64,000 nt of DNA from an uncultured Lachnospiraceae bacterium (GCA_902793685.1 CADBEN010000005.1:62001-126000); one strand, 5' to 3'; positions 51,151-61,140 are shown, counted from the first letter of the stretch. Notes: generated from the letters alone by a model not told the origin. A program made the numbers and translations.

Positions 51151-52560
51151 ATGAAAATTTTCAATACACTGACCAGATACAAGGAAGAGTTTGTCCCGAT
51201 CGAGCCGGGAAAGGTCAGAATGTATGTCTGCGGACCCACCGTATACAACTTCATCCATATCGGAAACGCGCGGCCCATGATCTTCTTCGACACGGTGCGC
51301 CGCTATTTTGAGTATAAGGGTTACGAGGTGAACTTCGTCTCGAACTTCACGGATGTGGACGACAAGATCATCAAGGCTGCGGCTGAGGAGGGCGTGGATT
51401 CCTCCGAGATCTCCGAGCGCTACATCAAAGAGTGCAAAAAGGACATGGCGGGCATGAACATCCGCCCGGCTACCGTGCACCCGCAGGCTACGAAGGAGAT
51501 CCCGGGCATGCTGGACATGATCGGGGAGCTTTTGAAGACCAGCCACGCTTACACCGCGCCGGACGGCACCGTCTATTACCGTGTCCGCAGCTTCAAGGGA
51601 TACGGAAAGCTGTCCCACAAGAACCTGGACGATCTCCAGTCCGGTTTCCGCACCCTGAAGGTCACCGGCGAGGAGGCGAAGGAGGATCCGAACGACTTCG
51701 TCCTCTGGAAGCCGAAGAAGGAAGGCGAGCCCTACTGGGAGTCCCCGTGGTGCCAGGGCCGTCCGGGCTGGCACATTGAGTGCTCTGTCATGTCCAAGAA
51801 ATATCTGGGCGAGCAGATCGACATCCACGGCGGCGGAGAGGACCTGATCTTCCCGCACCACGAGAATGAGATCGCCCAGTCCGAGGCAGTCAGCGGAAAG
51901 ACCTTTGCGAACTACTGGATGCACAACGCGTTCCTGAACATCGATAATAAGAAGATGTCCAAGTCCCTGGGCAACTTCTTCACGGTCCGGGAGATCAGCG
52001 AAAAGTATGATCTCCAGGTGCTGCGTCTCTTCATGCTGAGCGCCCATTACAGAAGCCCGCTGAACTTCTCCGCGGACCTCATGGAGAGCTCCAAGGCGAG
52101 CCTGGACCGCATCCTGACCTGCATGGAGCACCTGCGCGACGTGCTGGCGAAGGCGGAAAAGAAAGCACTGTCCGCAGAGGAAGAGAAGGCACTGGAGGAG
52201 CTGGACGCCCTGGTGAAGAAGTACGAGGACGCCATGGACGACGACTTCAACACAGCGGACGCCATCAGCGCGGTCTTCGAGATCGTGAAGCTTGCGAACA
52301 GCACTGTGAATGAGCAGAGCGCGAAACAGTTCGCCGCGAAGATGAACGAGACCCTGGAGAAGCTTCTGTACGTCCTGGGCATCCTGACCGAGCGGAAGCA
52401 GGAATCCCTGGACGCGAAGGTCGAGGCCCTCATTGCGGAGCGGCAGGCGGCGAGAAAGGCAAAGGATTTTGCCCGCGCGGACCAGATCCGGAACCAGCTG
52501 ACGGAGATGGGCATCATTCTCAAGGATACGAGAGAGGGCGTAAAGTGGCAGAGGGCCTGA
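51151..52560 (+). CDS. cysS: Cysteinyl-tRNA synthetase
   Basis: A 469-residue class I aminoacyl-tRNA synthetase, of standard length. The zinc-binding Cys27 ([10 protein letters not shown]), the HIGH-like motif HIGN (36-39), the further zinc/Cys-binding segments [10 protein letters not shown] and [14 protein letters not shown], and KMSKSLGN are intact. The DALR-type helical domain follows. The start at 51151 follows GAAAGGATAC; the longer frame from 51097 lacks a site. No T-box motif (GGGTGGnACCGCG) is visible in the leader, which holds the palindromic element. The stop region overlaps mrnC. Confidence 0.96.
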   Translation: MKIFNTLTRYKEEFVPIEPGKVRMYVCGPTVYNFIHIGNARPMIFFDTVRRYFEYKGYEVNFVSNFTDVDDKIIKAAAEEGVDSSEISERYIKECKKDMAGMNIRPATVHPQATKEIPGMLDMIGELLKTSHAYTAPDGTVYYRVRSFKGYGKLSHKNLDDLQSGFRTLKVTGEEAKEDPNDFVLWKPKKEGEPYWESPWCQGRPGWHIECSVMSKKYLGEQIDIHGGGEDLIFPHHENEIAQSEAVSGKTFANYWMHNAFLNIDNKKMSKSLGNFFTVREISEKYDLQVLRLFMLSAHYRSPLNFSADLMESSKASLDRILTCMEHLRDVLAKAEKKALSAEEEKALEELDALVKKYEDAMDDDFNTADAISAVFEIVKLANSTVNEQSAKQFAAKMNETLEKLLYVLGILTERKQESLDAKVEALIAERQAARKAKDFARADQIRNQLTEMGIILKDTREGVKWQRA

Positions 52561-53072
52561 ATACGGAACCGCGGCAGATGACGGCAGACCTGAGCCTGGA
52601 CCTGTGTCCCGCTATGGAGAGCAAGAACAAAAAGAGCGCCTCGCGCACCGCGCACGAGACGGACACAGCGGCGGATTATTCGCCGCTGGTTCTTGCATAT
52701 ATGGGGGACGCTGTCTGGGAACTGATCGTCCGGACGAAGATCGTCCGGGAGGGCAACCGCCAGGTGAACCGCATGCATCACGACGCGGTGCGCTACGTGA
52801 AGGCGGAAGCCCAGGCGAGGATGATCCGGCTGATCGAACCGGAACTCACCCCCCGGGAAGCTGGTGTGTACCGCCGCGGCAGGAATGCCCACTCCAACAC
52901 CATGGCGAAGAACGCCAGCATGATCGACTACCGCATGGCCACGGGATTTGAGGCGCTGGTGGGATATCTCTGGCTGAACGGGGAGGAGGAGCGGATGATG
53001 TCGCTTCTCCGTCTGGCAGTGGCCCGCCTGGAGGGGAATGAAGCACCGGCGGAGGAGGACGAAGAGATATGA
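52545..53072 (+). CDS. mrnC: Mini-ribonuclease III
   Basis: A 175-residue mini-RNase III, an RNase III catalytic domain without a double-stranded RNA-binding domain. It matures 23S rRNA in Bacillus-type bacteria. The catalytic helix is YMGDAVWEL, and the second conserved helix is TGFEALVGYLWLNGEEER. An N-terminal ~45-residue hydrophilic extension is longer than usual. The start is a GTG at 52545 overlapping the end of cysS by 16 bases, with GAGGG upstream; an in-frame ATG at 52578 is an alternative. The cysS-mrnC-rlmB order is common in Bacillota. Confidence 0.93.
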   Translation: MAEGLNTEPRQMTADLSLDLCPAMESKNKKSASRTAHETDTAADYSPLVLAYMGDAVWELIVRTKIVREGNRQVNRMHHDAVRYVKAEAQARMIRLIEPELTPREAGVYRRGRNAHSNTMAKNASMIDYRMATGFEALVGYLWLNGEEERMMSLLRLAVARLEGNEAPAEEDEEI

Positions 53073-53809
53073 ATGAAAACGCCATCGAAGGAAGAAATGC
53101 GGTGATCGAGGCTTTCCGCGCCGGAAAGACCATTGACAAGCTCTATGTGCAGGACGGGCTGAAGGACGGACCGATCCAGACCATCCTGCGGGAAGCAAAG
53201 AAGCATGACGTGAAGGTCAATTTCGTCGAGAAGGACCGCCTGAACGGCATGAGCGCCACCGGACATCACCAGGGCGTCATTGCCATCGCGGCCAGCTACA
53301 GCTACGCGGAGGTGGAGGACATCCTCGCGAAGGCAGCAGAGAAGGGTGAGCCGCCCTTTATCATCATTCTCGACGGGGTCGAGGATCCCTACAACCTCGG
53401 CGCCATCGTCCGGACGGCGAACCAGGCAGGGGCCCACGGCGTCATCATCCCGAAGAACCGGGCTGTGGGGCTGACCGCCAGCGTTGCCCGGACCTCCGCA
53501 GGCGCCCTGAACTACACGCCTGTGGCGAAGGTCACAAACATCGCCCGCACAATGGAAGACCTGAAGAAGCAGGGACTGTGGTTCGTCTGCGCGGACATGG
53601 ACGGCACAGTCATGTACGACCTGGACCTGACCGGGCCTATAGGCCTTGTGATCGGGAATGAGGGCAGCGGTGTCAGCGAGCTGGTGAAAAAGAACTGCGA
53701 CTTTATCGCATCGATCCCAATGAAAGGCGAGATCGATTCTCTGAACGCCAGCGTCGCGGCGGGGATCCTGTCCTATGAGATCGTGCGGCAGCGGATGAAG
53801 AAGGGCTGA
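53069..53809 (+). CDS. rlmB: 23S rRNA (guanosine-2'-O)-methyltransferase RlmB
   Basis: A 246-residue SPOUT-class 2'-O-methyltransferase. An N-terminal RNA-binding domain (~1-75) precedes the knotted SPOUT domain, with VEDPYNLGAIVRTANQAG, VIGNEGSGVSELV and MKGEIDSLNASVAAGI. It methylates a guanosine in 23S rRNA (G2251 in E. coli). The ATG overlaps the mrnC stop (ATGA), indicating coupled translation. Confidence 0.94.
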   Translation: MNENAIEGRNAVIEAFRAGKTIDKLYVQDGLKDGPIQTILREAKKHDVKVNFVEKDRLNGMSATGHHQGVIAIAASYSYAEVEDILAKAAEKGEPPFIIILDGVEDPYNLGAIVRTANQAGAHGVIIPKNRAVGLTASVARTSAGALNYTPVAKVTNIARTMEDLKKQGLWFVCADMDGTVMYDLDLTGPIGLVIGNEGSGVSELVKKNCDFIASIPMKGEIDSLNASVAAGILSYEIVRQRMKKG

Positions 53810-53867
53810 CGGACGGTCGGAAAACAGATTCAGAAAACCGGGAAAGACCGGAAGAAAGGAGCGCAGG

Positions 53868-54380
53868 ATGAGAGCGGAAGAACTTCGCAGACAGGAACTG
53901 ACGGAAGCCCTGGTGGGACTGGTGCGCACGGCGGGGACCGGAAGCTTCCCGCGGATCACCGACAAGGACCGGGTGTTCTTCCGCGGCCTTGCCGTAAGCG
54001 GAAAAGCGGACGCCACAGAGGAACAGCTTGCCGCCGCCCGGGACGAAGTCCTGGCGATGCGGAAGCGGATGACGGCGCCGAAGTGCGTGGGCTGCGGCGG
54101 CGCACCGGATCTGACGGGAGATTTTTATCTGGCTTCGGTGGAAGATGAGGACATGGAAGTCCGGGCCCTGAAGTATGTGACCCTCTACACGCTCCGGAGC
54201 CTTGCGCCCTTTGTGGACCGGGCGCTGAGCGAAGGCCGGACGGACCAGGCGGTCCTGGAACGGTTCTACCGTACGATTTTCCTGCTCGGCACAGATCTCG
54301 CGGAGGATGACTTTATCCAGGTGGTCTACGGTCTGGACGAACTCCGCCACGCTGTGGAGAAGCTTTCCGAAACTGTATAA
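53868..54380 (+). CDS. Uncharacterised protein with a CxxC motif
   Basis: A 170-residue soluble protein that I do not recognise. The N-terminal half is charged and helical (RRQELTEALVGLV). A single CVGCGGAPD motif at about residue 69 precedes a helical region (RALKYVTLYTLRSLAPFVDRA) and ends FLLGTDLAEDDFIQVVYGLDE. The order of a CxxC followed by these helices loosely resembles the N-terminal helical domain of hybrid cluster proteins. That is only a weak likeness, and the usual cysteine spacing is missing. AAAGGAG precedes the ATG. A strong terminator follows. Confidence 0.7.
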   Translation: MRAEELRRQELTEALVGLVRTAGTGSFPRITDKDRVFFRGLAVSGKADATEEQLAAARDEVLAMRKRMTAPKCVGCGGAPDLTGDFYLASVEDEDMEVRALKYVTLYTLRSLAPFVDRALSEGRTDQAVLERFYRTIFLLGTDLAEDDFIQVVYGLDELRHAVEKLSETV

Positions 54381-54389
54381 ATATGGCAA

Positions 54390-54440
54390 AATACCTCAGG
54401 AACCGCTTTACCCGAAAGCCGTTCCTGAGGTATTATTTTC
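54390..54440 (+). terminator. Rho-independent terminator
   Basis: A 14-bp stem (54390-54403 with 54421-54434), plus five inner pairs past one mismatch, is followed by ATTTTC. Confidence 0.85.
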
Positions 54441-54485
54441 TTAAGTTGTTTTGTACAGAGATTTGACAGCAAAGGAGGAAATGCC

Positions 54486-54908
54486 ATGCACACCAAGATG
54501 TACGATCTTCTACACCGGCTCCAGACCGGGTTTTTCCGCGTCGCGCTCTGGTTTGAGCTATTGATCTCCGCGATCATCATCGTGGGAATCGGTGTGCATC
54601 TGTTCCGGCTTCCTCAGGTCTACGCCGAGGGTATCAGCTTCAACAAATTCCTGCAGTATCTGCTGGACGCGCTGGTGGGCCTCGAGGTCATCATGATGCT
54701 CTGCCGCCACGACCTTGACTCTATCATCGAGGTCATGATCTTCGCTGTCACGAAAGCGCTCATCATCAACCACGAGAGCGAAGTCGGCATCCTGTTCGGT
54801 ATCGTCGGCGTCGCGATCCTGTTCGCGATCCGGAAGTTCCTCTTCCTGTCCGCATCGGACATCGCCGAGCGCCGCAAACACGCAGACTACATCCAGAGAG
54901 AAAAGTGA
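54486..54908 (+). CDS. PsiE-like small membrane protein
   Basis: A 140-residue protein with four hydrophobic helices. The layout, with an N-terminal helix (LISAIIIVGIGVHLF), a central DALVGLEVIMMLC and IIEVMIFAVTKALII, and a basic C-terminus, resembles the phosphate-starvation-inducible PsiE family. The function of that family is not well established. An AAAGGAGG lies six bases before the ATG. It stands alone between two terminators. Confidence 0.72.
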   Translation: MHTKMYDLLHRLQTGFFRVALWFELLISAIIIVGIGVHLFRLPQVYAEGISFNKFLQYLLDALVGLEVIMMLCRHDLDSIIEVMIFAVTKALIINHESEVGILFGIVGVAILFAIRKFLFLSASDIAERRKHADYIQREK

Positions 54909-54934
54909 GCGCAGCACAAGCCATGCAAATATGG

Positions 54935-54984
54935 AAACGACCCGTTCCTGTCATGCTCGCATGACACAGGAACGGGTCGTTTTT
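54935..54984. terminator. Bidirectional rho-independent terminator
   Basis: A perfect 17-bp stem (54935-54951 with 54966-54982), with inner CATG pairing, has A-rich and T-rich flanks. It lies between the PsiE-like and MMPL genes, which converge. Confidence 0.94.
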
Positions 54985-55007
54985 CGTGAAGTCAGGTATT
55001 CGCTTGT

Positions 55008-57116
55008 TTATGAATCCGGATTCCCGGCGGCGGCCTTTGCCGCCGCCGCTTTCTTTCCGTCCCAGTCCAGTGTGGTCCGCCGGAAGACCGGCTCGAACTC
55101 GTAGAGCAGACAGGGCATGACGAAGATCGTGATGAATCCGGAGACCAGGGCGCCCCGGGAAAGCAGGAGACAGATCTCCTGGATGATGTACATCCGCGAC
55201 ACCAGGGTCACGCCGATATTTGCCGCGAACATGACAAGGGCGCTGGTCAGGATCGAGGCGGCGGAAGTCTTTCCCGCGATGATGGCTGCTTCCATGCGGT
55301 CCCGTCCGTTGCGGATCTCCTCCTGGAAGCGGGAGGTGATGAGGATCGCGTAATCCACCGTAGCCCCCAGCTGGATCGCGCTGATCAGCACAGGAGCGAT
55401 GAAGGAGATGGACTTTCCCTGGAAGTAGCAGATGCCCACGTTAAAGTAGATGGCGTGCTCAATGGCGATGATCAGGATGAGGGGCACCGTCAGGGAACGG
55501 AACACGAACATGACGATGAGAAAGATCGCCGCGATGGAAAGCCAGCTGGTGACAACATAGTCTTTGTCGAAGACCGTCCGCAGATCCTCCGTCATGGCGG
55601 CCTCGCCCGTCAGGTAAAAGCCGGGATCATATTCCGCGACGATGGCGCTGATTTCGTCCAGCTGCTCCGAGACCTCCGCGGTGGCGGGGCCGAAGTCCGA
55701 GGTCATCATGACGAGCTGCATTCCGTCCTTGTGGAAGATGCTCCGGATCTTTTCCGGAAGGAAGAAATCCGGAATTCCGTTTCCGATGATCTTGTGATAG
55801 GAGATCACGCTCTCGATGCCGGGCACCGCCTCCAGCCGTGCCTCGAGCTCTCCCATGGTCCCGTTGTCGAGATTTCCGTCCAGGATCACGATGTGCTCCG
55901 TGGCGATGTCGAAGAGTTCTTCCATCTTCCGCTGGCTGACCAGAGAAGGCAGGTCCTCCGGCAGGGACTGGGAGATCCGGTAATAAATCTCCGTATGTTT
56001 GTCCGAGTAGTAGGAGGGGATCAGCATCAGGACGAAGCCCAGGATCCAGATCCGCCGGTGCTTAAGGATCCACCGGTTGAAGTTCGTGAAGTCCGGGAAG
56101 AGGCTGCGGTGCTGCCATTTTTCGATGTACTTGTCAAAGATCAGGATGAAGCAGGGCAGGATGAGGACCACAGCCAGAATGCCCACCACGATGCCCTTCG
56201 CCATGACAATACCCAGGTCCATGCCCAGGGTGAACTGCATGGCGCAGAGGGACAGGAAGCCGGCGATCGTAGTGAGGGAGCTGCCGGACAGGGCGCTGAA
56301 GGCCGCTGCCATGGCTTCCGTCATGGCGTCCCGGATGTCCTCGTGCTTCACCTTCTCCTCTTCATAGCGCCGGTAGAGGAAGATGGAATAGTCCATGGTC
56401 ACCGCCAGCTGCAGAATAGCCGCGATCGCCTGGGTGATGTAGGAGATCTGCCCGAGGACGATGTTGGAGCCCATGTTGTAAGCCACGGCGAGGCCGATGC
56501 AGGCGAGGAACAGGAAGGTGATGACCGGCGATTCAAAGGCCAGGAGCAGGACGATAAGGGTCAGGATAACGGCGATCACCGTATAGACTGGCAGCTCCGA
56601 GAGCACCAGCTCCTTAATGTCCTGGACCATGCCGGTCATACCGGCGGCAAAGCAGCGCTCGTTCATCAGGCGGCGGATCCGGACGATCGCCTCCATGCTC
56701 TCCTCTGAGGACAGGGGTTTGTCCAGCTGGACGATCATCATGGTCGCGCCGTCCTTGTAGAAATTGTCCCGGATGGTTCCCGGCAGGAGATCCGTCGGGA
56801 CCTGGATGCCGATGAGGTCGGAGACCCAGATCGCATTGCTTACGTGGTCAATTTTTTTGATGTCCCGGAGCAGTCCGTCGGTGTAGGCGGGCGGCATGTC
56901 TTCGACGATGACCATCGTGGTGGCCGCCGCCTGGAAAGGATCCTCCAGCAGCTTTTCCCCTGCCACGGAGGAGACATTCTCCGGAAGATAGGAGAGAACG
57001 TCATAGTTGACCTTCGTCCCGATATAGCCGAGGATCGAAGGGATCAGGAGCAGCAGGGCGATGGTAAGGATGAACCGGGGCCTTCGCGTGAGCCAGTGGG
57101 CGAGCTTTCTGATCAT
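55008..57116 (-). CDS. MMPL/RND-family membrane exporter
   Basis: A 702-residue RND-superfamily protein of the MMPL type. Two repeated halves each have one helix, a large extracellular loop (~residues 35-180 and ~375-530) and five further helices; the sterol-sensing-type segments are GSNIVLGQISYITQAIAAIL and ISFIAPVLISAIQLGATVDYA. The conserved Asp in TMDYSIFLYRR and TVDYAILITSR should carry protons. Gram-positive members export lipids or small hydrophobic compounds. It overlaps the upstream secreted-protein gene by four bases, so the two should act together. Confidence 0.9.
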   Translation of the reverse strand: MIRKLAHWLTRRPRFILTIALLLLIPSILGYIGTKVNYDVLSYLPENVSSVAGEKLLEDPFQAAATTMVIVEDMPPAYTDGLLRDIKKIDHVSNAIWVSDLIGIQVPTDLLPGTIRDNFYKDGATMMIVQLDKPLSSEESMEAIVRIRRLMNERCFAAGMTGMVQDIKELVLSELPVYTVIAVILTLIVLLLAFESPVITFLFLACIGLAVAYNMGSNIVLGQISYITQAIAAILQLAVTMDYSIFLYRRYEEEKVKHEDIRDAMTEAMAAAFSALSGSSLTTIAGFLSLCAMQFTLGMDLGIVMAKGIVVGILAVVLILPCFILIFDKYIEKWQHRSLFPDFTNFNRWILKHRRIWILGFVLMLIPSYYSDKHTEIYYRISQSLPEDLPSLVSQRKMEELFDIATEHIVILDGNLDNGTMGELEARLEAVPGIESVISYHKIIGNGIPDFFLPEKIRSIFHKDGMQLVMMTSDFGPATAEVSEQLDEISAIVAEYDPGFYLTGEAAMTEDLRTVFDKDYVVTSWLSIAAIFLIVMFVFRSLTVPLILIIAIEHAIYFNVGICYFQGKSISFIAPVLISAIQLGATVDYAILITSRFQEEIRNGRDRMEAAIIAGKTSAASILTSALVMFAANIGVTLVSRMYIIQEICLLLSRGALVSGFITIFVMPCLLYEFEPVFRRTTLDWDGKKAAAAKAAAGNPDS

Positions 57117-59443
57117 CGCGCGCCTCCGGTAAAGAAGCTGAAGATGTCTTTGAACATCTGTCCGATCCGCTGTCCCACCGTGCGGGTGTCCGCCGTGGGG
57201 GCGGCCTTCAGGTGTACCTCGTCCTCATCGACCTCGATCTCCGCTGTGCGGATCATGACGGAAACGCTGGTCACGTCCTTGTTTTTCGGAGAGGTCAGGG
57301 ATTCCGGCTGTGCTTCCGTGTCGAGCTTCATCAGGTTGTTCTTTTCCCCGGTGTACTCGTCCCATTTATCGTCGATCAGGTCGGTGATGGTCTGTTTCGC
57401 CTTCCGGATCTTGTCGGTGCTGTCTATAGTCCCGGCAGATTTCCGCAGGAGATCGGAGGTCCCGGAAAGGGTCCGCGCGGCACCCCGGTTCACCCGCTCG
57501 GAGTTTTCTTTCATGATGTTCCGGGTGGTGGCGAGGAACTTTGCGAGGCTTCCTGTGGTCTGCGTCAGGTATTCGCAGACCTGGGCGCTGTCCTCCAGCC
57601 CCGCTTCCAGCTCCGGATAGAAGGCGTCGATCTTTTTCCAGGCATCGTCCAGCTGTTCAATGGCGCGGTTGATGTCGGCAGACAGGATCACAGACTGACC
57701 GAAGCCCTTGCCTGCGTCCCCGCTGAGAGCGTAGACCACGTCGGAGAGAGCGGAAAGATCTACCTTCAGCACGTCCTCCGCGAGGCTGTCCACGCCGGAA
57801 TAGACGGTATCTGCCTGTTTCACGGCGTCGGTGACATCGTCCCTGTAATTCCAGATCCCTATGGCATAGCTGATCTCGTCATCGTCGTAACCCAGGTTTT
57901 CCAGCTGTTCGATGGCGAAATCCTGGAAGCTTCCTTCCGGAAAGCTGATACCGGTGATGTCGAACAGGCCTGAGGTGTCGTAGGCGACCGGGATGCCGGC
58001 ATTGCTCGGAGTCCCGACGCCGCCGGTCCCGCTGCCGTCCAGGTCATAGAGAACTGCGCCGTCGCCCACTGCATCCACCGGGGTCAGCCCCCGGGACTTC
58101 ATATAGGCAGCGTAGGCGGCGTAGAGCTTTGTCATCTGGGAAAGGGTGCCGCTGACGTTCGTCAGGACGGAAGAGCGGCCTTCATGGGAGAGTGCCCGGA
58201 GATCCCGGATGTCATTCGACACATGATGGGTCTCATGGTCCAGGTCGTCCGTCGCGTCCTGAAGCTTGATCATGTCGGACTGCAGCGCCTTCAGGGTGCT
58301 GCTGGTATCCTTGATGTGGTCCTTCATGTCGAGAAGGATCCGGTCGATCTCGCTGAGATTCGTATGGAGGTCCGCCACTGTGTGGTTCGTGCTGGTCAGG
58401 CGCCCGCTCAGGGGCTTAAGCGTGCCGGAGAGTCCGCTGAGGGCGGAGATGAAGGAATCCAGATCCCCGTAGAAGCTGTCTTTTTTCCTGTGGATCTCCG
58501 ACCGCGCCTCATCCAGCTCGGCAAGACCGTCGGCAGCGGTGTTCAGGCTGTCCTTCATGGTGTCCACCGAATCCAGGATCTCGTCCACCGCGGCGTTCAG
58601 GTCATCCCAGGAATCCTCGATCTCTTCCTTGTCTTTTTTCAGGTCGGTGATCTCGGACATCCGCCCGCTGTTCAGAGGGCCCATGGCAAAGGTGAGACCG
58701 GAGAACTCGAATTCGTCTGTGCCGATGCGGAGAGAGTATTCCTGTTCCTCTCCGGGCAGCCACACGAAGGCGGCGATCCGGTTGTTGCCGATGGTCTGGA
58801 TCTGGGCATCCGGCGCCTCCAGGGAGAGGATGTCGTCCAGGTTGAAGGCCGCCACTGCGGTCAGCATGTAGTTGTTCTGTGCGTATTCCGAAGCCCCCCG
58901 GTTCGGGACAGCTTTGATGAGAAGTTCGACCTCGCCCTTTTCGCCGGCCAGGTCCTCCGCTTCCTTACGGACGCCGTTCAGCTTATATCCTACGGAGATG
59001 GTCCAGGGGAGTTCTTCGAAGGGCTTTGCGGTCTTTCCCTCAAAGTAGAAGTGGGAGGGGGCAGCGTCCCCGAAGCGGAAGGTCGTGGTCCCGTTTCCCT
59101 GCTCCGGTTCTGTGCTGTCGGTAAGATTGTCGACAGAATCGTAGACTCCGTAATCCGTATATTCCTTTGCGCCGTTCAGCTGCAGGCTTTTTACGATGCT
59201 GGCGTCCGTCAGGTTTCCGTAGGCGTCAGTCTTTACGTAATAAGCTTCGTCCACCGTCGGGCGAACGCCGCTGGTTACTTCAGCGGACGATGTGAGCACC
59301 CCCGAAGGGAGCGCGGAGCCGGCCGGTGTGAAGATCAGGACTGCGGCAAGGACAGCCGCCGCCCGCCGGGTGCCCTGAGAACGGTTATATATGCCCTGCC
59401 GGGACTTTCGAAATTCCTGTTGCCGATATTCATGCTGATACAC
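57113..59443 (-). CDS. Large secreted/anchored coiled-coil protein, partner of the MMPL exporter
   Basis: A 776-residue extracytoplasmic protein. The N-terminal hydrophobic signal (RRAAAVLAAVLIFTPAGSA) follows a short basic lead. The mature part has a beta-rich domain (~80-270), then long heptad-rich helices (~280-470 and ~600-720), as in YhgE/Pip-like proteins that accompany MMPL exporters. The start is a GTG at 59443 with AGGAGG seven bases upstream; the longer ATG frame from 59587 would add 48 hydrophilic residues ahead of the signal and has no site. The gene overlaps the MMPL gene. A role as periplasmic-side adaptor is inferred from context. Confidence 0.75.
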   Translation of the reverse strand: MYQHEYRQQEFRKSRQGIYNRSQGTRRAAAVLAAVLIFTPAGSALPSGVLTSSAEVTSGVRPTVDEAYYVKTDAYGNLTDASIVKSLQLNGAKEYTDYGVYDSVDNLTDSTEPEQGNGTTTFRFGDAAPSHFYFEGKTAKPFEELPWTISVGYKLNGVRKEAEDLAGEKGEVELLIKAVPNRGASEYAQNNYMLTAVAAFNLDDILSLEAPDAQIQTIGNNRIAAFVWLPGEEQEYSLRIGTDEFEFSGLTFAMGPLNSGRMSEITDLKKDKEEIEDSWDDLNAAVDEILDSVDTMKDSLNTAADGLAELDEARSEIHRKKDSFYGDLDSFISALSGLSGTLKPLSGRLTSTNHTVADLHTNLSEIDRILLDMKDHIKDTSSTLKALQSDMIKLQDATDDLDHETHHVSNDIRDLRALSHEGRSSVLTNVSGTLSQMTKLYAAYAAYMKSRGLTPVDAVGDGAVLYDLDGSGTGGVGTPSNAGIPVAYDTSGLFDITGISFPEGSFQDFAIEQLENLGYDDDEISYAIGIWNYRDDVTDAVKQADTVYSGVDSLAEDVLKVDLSALSDVVYALSGDAGKGFGQSVILSADINRAIEQLDDAWKKIDAFYPELEAGLEDSAQVCEYLTQTTGSLAKFLATTRNIMKENSERVNRGAARTLSGTSDLLRKSAGTIDSTDKIRKAKQTITDLIDDKWDEYTGEKNNLMKLDTEAQPESLTSPKNKDVTSVSVMIRTAEIEVDEDEVHLKAAPTADTRTVGQRIGQMFKDIFSFFTGGAR

Positions 59444-59552
59444 TGCGGAATCCTCCTGTGATCTGTGCTTTCCGTCAGTGCATATCCCTGCGGAAGAAAC
59501 TGACGGGTGTCGTTTTATATATGAGTGTTGATTAAAATGCCTGTCTTTCATA

Positions 59553-59580
59553 ATTATAGCATTCCGCATGTTGTTTTCAA
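59553..59580 (-). promoter_or_regulatory. Promoter of the secreted-protein/MMPL operon
   Basis: On the minus strand TTGAAA (59575-59580), 16 bases and TATAAT (59553-59558), with an extended TGc just before the -10. The rest of the 59444-59760 gap is AT-rich and should hold the trkA promoter, which I cannot place with confidence. Confidence 0.82.
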
Positions 59581-59760
59581 CAGACATTTCAAATCCCGTT
59601 TGCGTGTATGATAATCAACATATTTAGCAATATGTGCATGGAAGAGTATTAAAATTTAGCAAACAGTACGGCAAAAACACGACTGCGGAGCGAATTCGTG
59701 TTATTATGTTACCGTGTTTACTATGCGCTTTTTTCAGTGCAGATGAGAAGAGGAAAACTT

Positions 59761-61140
59761 ATGAAAATCATTGTTGTCGGAAACGGCAAGATCGGACTGC
59801 TGCTGGTGCGGCAGCTGGCCAGAGAAGGCCATGACATCGTCGTCGTGGACAATGATCCCGATAAGCTGCATTATCTTCAGGAAAAACTGGATGTAGCGAT
59901 CATCGTGGGCAACGGCGCTTCAGCCGATGTCCTTCAGGAAGCGGACGTGCGGAACGCTGACCTGACGCTGGCAGTCACGAACAGTGACGAAGTAAACCTT
60001 CTGACCGCACTGGTTGCGAGAAAGCTCGGCTGCAAGCATACGGCTGCCCGCGTCCGCAGCCAGGACTATGACCGGGAGATGAACCTTCTGAAGACCAGCT
60101 TCGGTCTTTCTTTCGCGGTCAACCCCGAGAAGATGGCCGCGCGTGAGATCTTCCGTCTCCTGCAGTTCCCGTCTTTCCTGGCCCGCAGTTCCTTTGCGAA
60201 CGGAAGAGCAGAGCTGGTGGAGATCATCGTCCCCGCCAACGGGCAGCTGGACGGAAAGCGTCTGGACCAGGTCGCGAACATCCTGAACCGCAAGGCGCTG
60301 ATCTGCACCGTCGAACGGAACGGAGAGGTCAGCGTCCCCTCCGGCTCCTTTGTGCTGCAGGCTGAGGACAAGCTGAGCCTTACCGCGGCGACCGGGGATC
60401 TTTCCTTTATCCTGAGCAGATTCGGGATCAAGACCCAGAATATCCGGAAGGTCATGATCGTCGGCGGCAGCATGACCGCCGCCTATCTCGCGGAGTATCT
60501 GCTCCGCTACGGCATCCAGGTCCGGATCCTGGAGAAGGTCAAGGAGCGCTGCATCAAGCTCTGCGAGATGCTTCCGAAGGCGGAGATCGTGAACGCGGAC
60601 GGATCCCTTCAGAGCAACCTGGCTGATGAAGGCATTGCGGATATGGACGCAGTCGTTCCCATGACAGGCATCGACGAGGAGAACCTTCTGATCTCGATGT
60701 ACGCTCGTTCCATCGGCTCTGTGAAGACTGTCACCAAGGTGAACCGTCTGGAATACCTGGATCTTCTGGAGTCTGCGGATCTCGACGCGGTCGTGAGCCC
60801 GAAGCAGCTGACGGCGAACATCATCACGGGTTATGTCCGCGGCGTCGGACAGTCCCGTGCGGGAAGCGTCCAGACCCTTTACACCATCAATAACGGAAAA
60901 GCGGAAGCCCTGAGCTTTATCGTTCCGGAGACCGGAGACTTCCTGAATGTTCCGATCATGAACCTGAAGCTGAAGAAGGCCGTCCTGATCGCGACCATCG
61001 TCCGCAACCAGCAGGTCATCATCCCCAGCGGACAGGACATGCTGATGCGCGGCGATACCATCATCGTGGTCGCGGACCCGCGGCGGATGATCTCGAACCT
61101 CACGGACATCTTCCTCCAGGATAACGGGGGCATGGCATGA
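59761..61140 (+). CDS. trkA: Trk potassium uptake protein TrkA (NAD-binding)
   Basis: A 459-residue peripheral regulator of the Trk K+ channel. It is a tandem duplication: RCK-N domain 1 begins MKIIVVGNGKIGLLL with the NAD-binding glycines, and RCK-N domain 2 has MIVGGSMTAAYLAEYLL. Each is followed by a TrkA-C (RCK-C) domain. The start at 59761 follows GAAGAGGAAAA; the frame is open for 21 residues upstream without a site. It overlaps trkH by four bases. Confidence 0.95.
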   Translation: MKIIVVGNGKIGLLLVRQLAREGHDIVVVDNDPDKLHYLQEKLDVAIIVGNGASADVLQEADVRNADLTLAVTNSDEVNLLTALVARKLGCKHTAARVRSQDYDREMNLLKTSFGLSFAVNPEKMAAREIFRLLQFPSFLARSSFANGRAELVEIIVPANGQLDGKRLDQVANILNRKALICTVERNGEVSVPSGSFVLQAEDKLSLTAATGDLSFILSRFGIKTQNIRKVMIVGGSMTAAYLAEYLLRYGIQVRILEKVKERCIKLCEMLPKAEIVNADGSLQSNLADEGIADMDAVVPMTGIDEENLLISMYARSIGSVKTVTKVNRLEYLDLLESADLDAVVSPKQLTANIITGYVRGVGQSRAGSVQTLYTINNGKAEALSFIVPETGDFLNVPIMNLKLKKAVLIATIVRNQQVIIPSGQDMLMRGDTIIVVADPRRMISNLTDIFLQDNGGMA

